DNA of 64,000 nucleotides from Ruminococcus sp. (GTDB taxonomy: Bacteria > Bacillota > Clostridia > Oscillospirales > Acutalibacteraceae), in assembly GCA_017456845.1 (NCBI GenBank), contig JAFTIP010000015.1, positions 44,572 to 108,571 of the forward strand, written 5' to 3'. Positions 56,267-63,034 of the stretch are shown piece after piece; position 1 is the stretch's first letter; each line of letters begins with the position of its first letter. The position numbers and the translations under genes were made by a program. Under the pieces are notes generated by a model that saw only the letters and a list, made by a program, of their open reading frames with translations, did not search any database and was not told the DNA's origin.

Positions 56267-56989
56267 TTAAGAAAGAGGAATATTGTTTTCTTTAAGATAA
56301 GCATTAAAGTTTTCAACGCTTGCATTTACAATCAATGACTCAGGAAAGTCAATATCAGAAAGCATCTTCAGTGCTTCATCTGCCCTGCCAAGCTGAGTTA
56401 TAAAATGAGCATCTGTATCAACAGACACACGGCACTTGTGCTTTTTGCAAAGCTTTGCAATCTCAACACAATTAGGCACAAAATCAGCTTTATGCTTGAT
56501 TGAGGAGTTGTTAATCTCAATAAGCTTTCCGGCCTTCGCAAATTCCTTAATAACCTTTTCGTAATCATATTTGTAGTAAGGAGAGCCTGAGTGAGCAATC
56601 ATATTGATATAAGGATTTTCTGCCATTTTAAGATAAGCCTCTGTGCACTTTTCAACTGTAGGCTCACCGTGAAGCGTAGGCATATGCATCGAAGCAATGC
56701 AGAAATCAAGATTTCTCAGAGCTTCTTCGGGAACATCAAGATGACCCTCAAAATCTGAGATATTTGCCTCTACCCCTTTTAAAACTCTTACATCGTTAAA
56801 TACTCTGGGAATTGCATGAAGATTCATAAAATAATAGAAATGAGGAAAATTCTGCATAGACTCGCCATGGTCGGTAATTGCCATACCATAAAGGCCAATA
56901 CGGTTAGCCTCGGTTATCATTTCAAGAGCTGTGCAGTAAGCGTGAACCGACATTATTGTGTGGGTGTGTAAATCTGCAACTATTTTCAT
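56267..56989 (-). CDS. PHP-domain phosphatase (YcdX-like)
   Basis: 240 residues. Metal-binding HTHTIMSVHAYC near the N terminus, then ITDHGESM, a CIASMHMPTLHG His cluster, and VSVDTDAHF at the C terminus: the trinuclear PHP active site. Substrate unknown; YcdX-type relatives act as phosphatases. Overlaps hprK by 4 bp (ATGA). Confidence 0.88.
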   Translation of the reverse strand: MKIVADLHTHTIMSVHAYCTALEMITEANRIGLYGMAITDHGESMQNFPHFYYFMNLHAIPRVFNDVRVLKGVEANISDFEGHLDVPEEALRNLDFCIASMHMPTLHGEPTVEKCTEAYLKMAENPYINMIAHSGSPYYKYDYEKVIKEFAKAGKLIEINNSSIKHKADFVPNCVEIAKLCKKHKCRVSVDTDAHFITQLGRADEALKMLSDIDFPESLIVNASVENFNAYLKENNIPLS

Positions 56990-57960
56990 TCTTCACCCCA
57001 GCCTGTATCTACCTTATGGCTCTGGATATCTTCTTCGCCGATTTCCATACCGAGGCTCTGTAAAAGCTCCTGAGCTGCATTGTAGCCCATCTTCTTCTGT
57101 CGGTTATTCATAGCGGGAACCTCGATAATAATTGCAAGGTTACGACCCGGTTTAACAGGAATTGTCATAATAGGCACCTGTATACCCATAATCTCGGTAT
57201 ACTGGTTATCCATACCGATTCGGTCGTAAACCTTTTCGGTGTTCCACTGTTCCATATTGATAACCATATCAATTTTTTCGGTTAGCTTAACAGCACCCAT
57301 ACCGAAAATACGACGGGCATTAATAATACCTATACCGCGAAGCTCAATAAAATGACGGATATTTTCAGGAGATGTACCAACTAAAGTACGATTTGAAACG
57401 CGGCGGATTTCAACGGCGTCATCAGCAATCAGACGATGGCCGCGCTTAATAAGTTCAATAGCAGTTTCTGATTTACCTACACCGCTGTCGCCGATTAAAA
57501 GAATACCTTCGCCGTAAACCTCAACCAGAACACCGTGGCGTGTAATACGCGGAGCAAGCTCGGCATTAAGGAAAGTAATGAGCGATGCTGACATAGAAGA
57601 CGTAGCATCCGGAGAAATAAGAATGGGAACCTCGTACTCCTTGGTTGCCTTTATAATAGCTTCTGTAGGCTTATGGTTTCTTGCGATGATAATTGCAGGG
57701 GGTTTCTGGCAAAACATACGTGATAAAATCTCGTACTGCTTTTCCGTAGCAAACTGCTCAAGATAAGAGTACTCGGTATTGCCGAAAACAATGATACGAT
57801 CTTTATCAAAGTAGTCCATATAACCGGTAAGTTCAAGACCCGGGCGGTTGATTTCCATTGAAGAAACCATAAGCTCATTGGGGTCTGCCGGCATATAAAA
57901 CTCCTTAAGTCCTGTTTCCTTCATAATTTTAGCCAATGTTACTGAAAAATCTGTATTCAT
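56986..57960 (-). CDS. hprK: HPr kinase/phosphorylase
   Basis: 324 residues. Phosphorylates HPr at Ser46 and removes it, the switch for CcpA-type carbon control in Firmicutes. Walker A GDSGVGKSETAIELIKRGH, then LIADDAVEIRRV, RGIGIINARRIFGMGAV and a C-terminal RNLAIIIEVPAMN. The ATG at 57960 follows AGGTG by 6 bases. Starts the long unit that runs leftward. Confidence 0.95.
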   Translation of the reverse strand: MNTDFSVTLAKIMKETGLKEFYMPADPNELMVSSMEINRPGLELTGYMDYFDKDRIIVFGNTEYSYLEQFATEKQYEILSRMFCQKPPAIIIARNHKPTEAIIKATKEYEVPILISPDATSSMSASLITFLNAELAPRITRHGVLVEVYGEGILLIGDSGVGKSETAIELIKRGHRLIADDAVEIRRVSNRTLVGTSPENIRHFIELRGIGIINARRIFGMGAVKLTEKIDMVINMEQWNTEKVYDRIGMDNQYTEIMGIQVPIMTIPVKPGRNLAIIIEVPAMNNRQKKMGYNAAQELLQSLGMEIGEEDIQSHKVDTGWGEE

Positions 57961-58043
57961 AACGCACCTCACATTTAATAATAAAATACGTAAAAATTCT
58001 TTTGAAAAAATATGTATCCTTTTACATATATATGCTCCATTGT

Positions 58044-58072
58044 ATTATAACCTAAAAACGCAAAAAAAGAAA
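58044..58072 (-). promoter_or_regulatory. Possible sigma-A promoter for hprK
   Basis: Minus strand -10 TATAAT (58049-58044) with a weak -35 (TTTCTT, 58072-58067) at 17 bp. Divergent to the DUF421 promoter. The 57961-58186 intergenic holds this and the DUF421 promoter, and an A+T-rich palindrome at 58092-58106. Confidence 0.4.
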
Positions 58073-58120
58073 GAGTTTTTCGAAAATATTATGCATATTT
58101 TATGCAAAATTTGCAAGTTT

Positions 58121-58149
58121 TTTACAGCAAAGCAAGAGCTATGCATAAT
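58121..58149 (+). promoter_or_regulatory. Sigma-A promoter for DUF421-DUF4363
   Basis: -35 TTTACA (58121-58126), 17-bp spacer, -10 CATAAT (58144-58149), 38 bp ahead of the DUF421 ATG. A palindromic TGCAT-ATTTT-ATGCA (58092-58106) lies 14 bp upstream of the -35. Confidence 0.65.
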
Positions 58150-58186
58150 TTGCTTTTTAAGTCAAATCCTTACATCAGGTGATTTT

Positions 58187-58858
58187 ATGTTAATATTGAT
58201 AATCAGAACCGTGCTATTATATCTATTCGTAATTATGGCAGTAAGAATTATGGGCAAAAGACAGTTAAGCGAAATGCAGACAACAGAGCTTGTTATCACT
58301 CTTATTATTGCGGATATAGCATCTATACCTATGCAAAACACCGCCCAACCCTTACTTACGGGCGTTATACCTATACTTATCCTCATAAGTGCCGAAATAA
58401 TAATAAGCATAATTATGATGAAATCCTCTAAAATACGAAACCTTGTATGCGGTAAGCCAGAGGTGCTTATTAACGACGGCAACCTTTGCCAGAATACGCT
58501 AAGAAGCCTTAGGATGACTACAGAAGATTTATGTGTTCAGCTTAGGCAGTTGGGAGTATATAACGTTAATGACGTACAGTTTTGTATTATTGAGCCAAAC
58601 GGTAAGCTTAGTGTTCAATTAAAGCCTGAAAAACGCTCGCCAAACTGTGAACAGCTACAGGTTGCAGTACAGGACACAGGAATAGAGGCGGTTGTAATTA
58701 GCGACGGCGAATTCCTTAAAAATTCTATGAAACTTTGCAACGTAGACAAAAAGTGGATTACAGATATTCTTAAGGGTGAAGGACTTACAAAAGATGATGT
58801 TATGATAATGACGGCAAACCGACTTAAGGAATATAGCATCATAAAGAAGGTGAAATAA
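58187..58858 (+). CDS. DUF421 (YetF-like) membrane protein
   Basis: About 223 residues: three transmembrane helices in the first 85 residues, with the family motifs MGKRQLSEMQTTELVITLII, then a cytoplasmic alpha/beta domain (PEVLINDGNLCQNTLRSLRM, LRQLGVYNVNDVQFCIIEPNG). The start is ATG 58187, 5 bases after AGGTGAT; an upstream in-frame start would add an unlike, low-complexity stretch. Stop overlaps the next ATG (TAATG). YetF-type proteins are linked to spore and stress functions, but activity is unknown. Confidence 0.9.
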   Translation: MLILIIRTVLLYLFVIMAVRIMGKRQLSEMQTTELVITLIIADIASIPMQNTAQPLLTGVIPILILISAEIIISIIMMKSSKIRNLVCGKPEVLINDGNLCQNTLRSLRMTTEDLCVQLRQLGVYNVNDVQFCIIEPNGKLSVQLKPEKRSPNCEQLQVAVQDTGIEAVVISDGEFLKNSMKLCNVDKKWITDILKGEGLTKDDVMIMTANRLKEYSIIKKVK

Positions 58859-59238
58859 TGAACAGAATTACTATTGCGGTACTGATGCTTTTGATTGCAG
58901 GCATAATTTGCGGATGCGAGTTTTACACAGTTAGCAACAGCGTTATTCAATACACAGCAGACCTTGACACCATAAAAAACCTCTCTGAGCGGGGGGATTT
59001 TGACAAAGCAAACGAAATGACTGATGATTTGCTTAAAAACTGGATAAAAACCACCAGACGCCTTGATAAATACCTATATCACGATTATATAGACGAGATT
59101 ACCCTGCATATGTCTGCTTTGCCTGTTTGCACAGAAAATCAAGACAGCTCTGCAGTAAAAACACATGTTGAAGAAATAAAAATACAGCTCACTTCCCTAA
59201 AAGAAAGCGAGCTGCCTTATTTGCATAATATTTTATAA
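58858..59238 (+). CDS. DUF4363 family protein
   Basis: 126 residues with an N-terminal hydrophobic segment and possible lipobox-like IICGC at about 16-20, then a helical extracytoplasmic domain (NEMTDDLLKNWIKTTRRLDKYLYHDYIDEI). DUF4363 proteins often follow DUF421 genes in Clostridia, and the one-base overlap (TAATG) supports a working pair. Its stop codon abuts the stop of the convergent permease gene with no gap. Confidence 0.85.
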   Translation: MNRITIAVLMLLIAGIICGCEFYTVSNSVIQYTADLDTIKNLSERGDFDKANEMTDDLLKNWIKTTRRLDKYLYHDYIDEITLHMSALPVCTENQDSSAVKTHVEEIKIQLTSLKESELPYLHNIL

Positions 59239-60057
59239 TTACTTTTTCTTTGTAACTTTAATCAAAAGAGAAACTGCAGTATACAGTAAAAATACACCTA
59301 AATTGTATATAACAATTGTAGCACCAACAGGAACGTTCTCAAAATAGTAAGATGTGAAAAGTCCTGCTATTACGCAAGCCACAGACACAATAACAGAAGA
59401 AATTACAACACTTTTAAAACGTTTGCAAATCCGCATTGATGTAAGCGCCGGAAAAATTACCAATGCAGAAATTAGCAGTGTACCAAGCATACGCATGCCT
59501 ACCACTATGGTTATAGCGGTAAGCACTGAAACCGTAATATTATAAACCGAGGTACGTATTCCTGTAGCGCGTGCAAAGTTTTCGTCAAAGGTTACAGCAA
59601 AAATTTTATTGTAGAAAAGCACAAAAATCACAAGAACACAAAAAGTAAGCACTGCGCTTATAATTATATCCCCTTTACTTACCGCAAGTATACTGCCGAA
59701 CATATACTGCTGTAAGTCTATATTAGTGCCGTTTATGCTTGCAACAAACACACCTATAGCAAGAGCAGAGCTGGATATAAGTGCTATGGCGGCATCAGCA
59801 TTTACCTTTCCTTTTTCTGTTATTCTCAACAGAAAATAAGCCGCAAGAATAACAACAGGAAGCGCAATGTAAAGAGGTGCAGAAAGATTAAGCACAGCCG
59901 CTACGGAAAGAGCACCGAAACCAACGTGAGAAAGTCCGTCGCCAATCATTGAGTAGCGTTTGAGAACCAACACAACGCCTAAAAGTGCACAGCAAATTGC
60001 TATAAGCACCCCAACAATCAAGGCATTGACCATAAAGGAGTAGCTGAATATATCCAT
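59239..60057 (-). CDS. Zinc/manganese-type ABC transporter permease (ABC-3 family)
   Basis: 272-residue permease with about eight hydrophobic segments; MIGDGLSHVGFGALSVAAVLNL and VVGMRMLGTLLISALVIFPAL are ABC-3 family signatures. The ATG at 60057 has a perfect RBS (AAGGAGG) inside the ATPase gene end and is preferred over an upstream in-frame start. With the ATPase it would import Zn, Mn or Fe; no binding protein is adjacent. Confidence 0.9.
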   Translation of the reverse strand: MDIFSYSFMVNALIVGVLIAICCALLGVVLVLKRYSMIGDGLSHVGFGALSVAAVLNLSAPLYIALPVVILAAYFLLRITEKGKVNADAAIALISSSALAIGVFVASINGTNIDLQQYMFGSILAVSKGDIIISAVLTFCVLVIFVLFYNKIFAVTFDENFARATGIRTSVYNITVSVLTAITIVVGMRMLGTLLISALVIFPALTSMRICKRFKSVVISSVIVSVACVIAGLFTSYYFENVPVGATIVIYNLGVFLLYTAVSLLIKVTKKK

Positions 60058-60058
60058 A

Positions 60059-60799
60059 TCAGAGCACCTCCTTTTGCTTATGTGCGCAACTATCGCAGGG
60101 ACAACCCTCAACCATTATACTTTTACCGATATTGGAGTGCAAATACTGGTGAGTAGTGCCGAAAAAGCTTGCATCCTTACCCAGATAAAGAATATGAGAG
60201 CTCATTCGTATGGCACCTGTAACATCGTGAGAAACCATAATAACTGTAACGCCTTCTTTGTTGAGTTCAGAAAGCAAGCCGTAAAAATCAGCGGAAGCAA
60301 TAGGGTCAAGTCCGGTGGTAGGCTCGTCAAGCAGAATAAGCTTTTTCGCCGCACAAAGAGCACGGCACAAAAGCACCCTTTGCTGTTGTCCTCCTGAAAG
60401 CTCAGAAAACACAGCGTTCTTAAGCTTTGCTATACCTACTCTTTCCATTAAACGGTTGGCCTCTTCCTTTTGACTTTTGGTGTAAAAAAGCCCAAAGCGT
60501 TTAGAGTTAAGAAAACCGGACATTACTATCTCATAAACAGAGGCAGGAAAATCTCTTGCAATAAGATTTTTCTGACCCAAATAGCCTATGTGGCTCTGGG
60601 TTATACCTTCTGAAAATTCTATGTTTCCGGAATATTTATTTATAAGCCCCAGCAAACCTTTAACAAGAGTAGTTTTACCGGTACCGTTCTCCCCTATTAT
60701 ACTTAAAAAGTCACCTGAGTTAACGGTAAATCTTAACTTATTAACAATAATCTTACCCTCATAGCCAAGAGTAAGGTCACATACGTTTAATAACGACAC
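60059..60799 (-). CDS. Metal ABC transporter ATP-binding protein (ZnuC/MntB-like)
   Basis: About 246 residues. Walker A GENGTGKTTLVKG, Q-loop region LGQKNLIARD, signature LSGGQQQRVLL, Walker B LILLDEPTTGLDP, H-loop VMVSHD-type MVSHDV. The GTG at 60799, 6 bases after AGAGGTG, is the likely start; a GTG at 60808 is also in frame. Unusual C-terminal tail with Cys-rich GCPCDSCAHKQ, possibly metal binding. Confidence 0.9.
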   Translation of the reverse strand: MSLLNVCDLTLGYEGKIIVNKLRFTVNSGDFLSIIGENGTGKTTLVKGLLGLINKYSGNIEFSEGITQSHIGYLGQKNLIARDFPASVYEIVMSGFLNSKRFGLFYTKSQKEEANRLMERVGIAKLKNAVFSELSGGQQQRVLLCRALCAAKKLILLDEPTTGLDPIASADFYGLLSELNKEGVTVIMVSHDVTGAIRMSSHILYLGKDASFFGTTHQYLHSNIGKSIMVEGCPCDSCAHKQKEVL

Positions 60800-60821
60800 A
60801 AATGTCACCTCTAATCAGAAA

Positions 60822-60842
60822 TCGGGCGGAATTACCGCCCGA
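60822..60842 (-). terminator. Hairpin between the secF-like gene and the metal transporter
   Basis: Perfect 8-bp GC-rich stem (60822-60829 with 60835-60842). It lies 11 bp after the secF-like stop; the T run on the minus strand is weak, so it may be a partial terminator. Confidence 0.55.
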
Positions 60843-60853
60843 CTAATTATAAG

Positions 60854-61486
60854 TTAATTTTTAAAAAGCTTTCCGCAGGCAGAAAAAGTAAATACTGATG
60901 AAAAAATCACAGTTACACAGGCAGGAAAGCAATAGAAAGTTAAAAGTGTAGCATCCAGAAGAAGAGCTGCAATAAAAGCAACAAAAAGAATTACAAGAAT
61001 AACAAAAAGGAAAAGAAGAAGTCTTCTGAAGCCTCTTGCTGAGGCACTTTGCTCCTCAGTATCTTTGCTCTTTTTACGCGATGAACTGTTGAGAAAATCG
61101 AAATGAACAACAGAACACATAAGTGAAATGCATATTGCAAGCAAAATTACAGAAAATGCATAACCGCAAAGAGGTGCTCTGAAAATAACACAGATAAAAA
61201 AGGATGTAAGTGCAGAAACACAGGCTGAAAGGGATGTAATAAGCCCGGCCTTAAGCCCGTGCTTTTTGCGAAATCTTACGCCAAAATATAGGGTAATAAG
61301 TCCGCAAGCTAACAAAACTGTGATGAAAGCCTTAAGATAAAAAACAAAGCCTAAGTTACCGTCGCGGTATGCTAAAAAAGTATCTCCGCCTAAAATTAAA
61401 AGTAACAGCACACCAATTACCACAATGGCCACAGCGGCTAAAGCTACAAGCTTAAAAAGCTTAGCAAAATCAAAAGATTTAGTCAT
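60854..61486 (-). CDS. SecF-derived, shortened membrane protein (degenerate SecF)
   Basis: 210 residues, about five hydrophobic segments. It overlaps the secD stop by 8 bp, in the exact secF position. Segments align by eye to SecF: VRFRKKHGLKAGLITSLSA to the 'RF...G..A.....' TM8-9 region, VIFRAPL to 'FRIPL', and LFVAFIAALLLDATLLTF plus VTVIFSSVF to the TM11-12 end. The large extracellular domain between TM1 and TM2 is reduced to about 12 residues, and the HD and NDTVVVFDR motifs are gone. No recognised alternative family. Either a decayed gene or a remodelled SecDF partner. Confidence 0.6.
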   Translation of the reverse strand: MTKSFDFAKLFKLVALAAVAIVVIGVLLLLILGGDTFLAYRDGNLGFVFYLKAFITVLLACGLITLYFGVRFRKKHGLKAGLITSLSACVSALTSFFICVIFRAPLCGYAFSVILLAICISLMCSVVHFDFLNSSSRKKSKDTEEQSASARGFRRLLLFLFVILVILFVAFIAALLLDATLLTFYCFPACVTVIFSSVFTFSACGKLFKN

Positions 61487-62900
61487 TATTCTTACCTCCG
61501 TAACAAGAGGGTTTATTTAAAGCCTTGAAACCTATAAGACTTCTGAGCATAAGTTCAGGGAAAAGATAACCCATAAAGAAGTTAACAACTGCACCAAATA
61601 AAAGAACAAAGCAGAAGTTATAAATACTGCTTACAGCTAAACCGCCGAAAATTGCGGTTGTCAGACCTGCAGAACCAAACATAAGCATACCCATAAGAGC
61701 AACGATAATAAGCACAACGTTAATATCAAAGATATTCTTGCGGCTGGACTTAATAGCTTCTTCTGCAGCTGAGCGTACAGTCATACCTTTATCAAGATTT
61801 TCCTTAAGGGTATGAGCCATAAGTGAAACTGAAATTACGGAAAGTACTACGCAAAGTGCCAATGCACAGGCACCTGAAATATCCATAAGGAAGGTTCTTC
61901 CCGGAATACAGAATCCTGAAATTATAGCTACAAGAACTGCCACCTGACCAATAACCGAAACAAGAGCAATACCACCGAATACACGGTAACGCAAAATCAT
62001 AAGTACGGTAATAAGTAAGGTTGCGGCGATACCTACAATAAGGAAAATATCAGAAACTGAGAAACCTGCCACAGGGTCAACGTACTCAACGGAAGCAACC
62101 GTCATATCATAAGGAAGTACCCCTGCTGCAATAATTGAGGAATAAAGCTTTGCCTTAGACTCAGTCATAGCCACACCCGAAACAGAAAGCTGACCGTCAA
62201 TCATTTCTTCAGAAACGGTGGGATTAGCAATCATAAGGTCATCAAGCCATACGGAGATAACCTGGTTGTAATACTGACCTGACATAGAATTTGTAAGTGT
62301 ATAAAGTGCATCTGCACCCTGCTGATTGAAGGAAATATTAACGTAGTAATATTTCCCCTCGCCTTCAGGAGAATAATCAAAGTATGAAGCATTAGAAATA
62401 GTATTGCTGTCAAGCAACACGGTCTTTCCTGTTTCTCCTGCAGGTGTTACAAAAGCACCTGAGTTAGCCTCGTCTATTATCATTTCCTTATATTCGTCAG
62501 AAGGACGGACCGTTACATAGCCCTTGCTGGCAATAAGCTTTGCAAAGCCTTTTGACGAATAATCAGAATCGATGGTTCTGGGAACAACCAAAACTATTTC
62601 GTCAGTTTCATCAAGGAAATATACCTCGTAGTCGTTAAGCCCGTAGTTTGCCAGACGATTTCTTATAACCTTAGTATTAGCCTTAAGTTCATCGGCTGTC
62701 ATTTCGTCGTCAGTAGCACTCTCAAGCAGAATTCTGGTGCCGCCAGTAGTGTCTATACCCCAGTCAATATCACCGAAACCCTTGATAACCGTTTGCTTGT
62801 TGTCACCTACATAGTAGCTGATGCCAAAAAGTGACAAAAATGAAAAAGCAAGTATAAGAATAGCGATGACAAAGGACACAGGTTTTGCAATCCTTTTCAT
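61479..62900 (-). CDS. secD: Protein-export membrane protein SecD (TM4 motif lost)
   Basis: 473 residues. N-terminal TM, the P1 signature WGIDTTGGTRILLE and RNRLANYGLNDYEV, the P1-head region ending IAAGVLPYDMTVASVEYVDP, then TM2-6 with FDINVVLIIVALMGMLMFGSAGL. These confirm SecD. The usual TM4 motif (GMAVDANVLIFER-type) reads VVLSVISVSLMAHT: the conserved Asp is replaced by Ile (about 356), and the E-R pair by His-Thr. So the proton-relay residue is missing although the frame is open and normal in length. Confidence 0.85.
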   Translation of the reverse strand: MKRIAKPVSFVIAILILAFSFLSLFGISYYVGDNKQTVIKGFGDIDWGIDTTGGTRILLESATDDEMTADELKANTKVIRNRLANYGLNDYEVYFLDETDEIVLVVPRTIDSDYSSKGFAKLIASKGYVTVRPSDEYKEMIIDEANSGAFVTPAGETGKTVLLDSNTISNASYFDYSPEGEGKYYYVNISFNQQGADALYTLTNSMSGQYYNQVISVWLDDLMIANPTVSEEMIDGQLSVSGVAMTESKAKLYSSIIAAGVLPYDMTVASVEYVDPVAGFSVSDIFLIVGIAATLLITVLMILRYRVFGGIALVSVIGQVAVLVAIISGFCIPGRTFLMDISGACALALCVVLSVISVSLMAHTLKENLDKGMTVRSAAEEAIKSSRKNIFDINVVLIIVALMGMLMFGSAGLTTAIFGGLAVSSIYNFCFVLLFGAVVNFFMGYLFPELMLRSLIGFKALNKPSCYGGKNND

Positions 62901-62921
62901 TTTACTGTACCTCCGTACAAA

Positions 62922-62959
62922 AATAACTCTGTTACATACAGAGACATAACAGAGTTATT
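62922..62959 (-). terminator. Terminator of the aminotransferase gene, overlapping the secD promoter
   Basis: Perfect 13-bp stem (62947-62959 with 62922-62934) followed by TTTTTG on the minus strand. It is 76 bp after the aminotransferase stop and 22 bp before the secD start; the -10 of the secD promoter overlaps its first arm. Confidence 0.8.
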
Positions 62960-62985
62960 ATAAGTATATTTTAATAAAAAGTCAA
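62957..62985 (-). promoter_or_regulatory. Sigma-A promoter for secD and the secF-like gene
   Basis: Minus strand: -35 TTGACT (62985-62980), 17-bp spacer, -10 TATAAT (62962-62957). The predicted start near 62950 is inside the terminator's first arm, so secD mRNA would not form the full hairpin. Confidence 0.78.
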
Positions 62986-63034
62986 TTAAAAGATAGAATT
63001 ATAAAGGTTTTTCAGTCAATTTTCAGATAATAAC

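Noticed and set aside
58092-58106. ARG box upstream of DUF421
   Set aside because: Centre has five A/T bases instead of four, so half-sites are out of register for ArgR; kept only as an unassigned palindrome.
58040-58186. Longer start for the DUF421 protein
   Set aside because: The extension is low complexity, lacks an RBS and covers the promoter; the ATG at 58187 has an RBS and starts the family's first helix.
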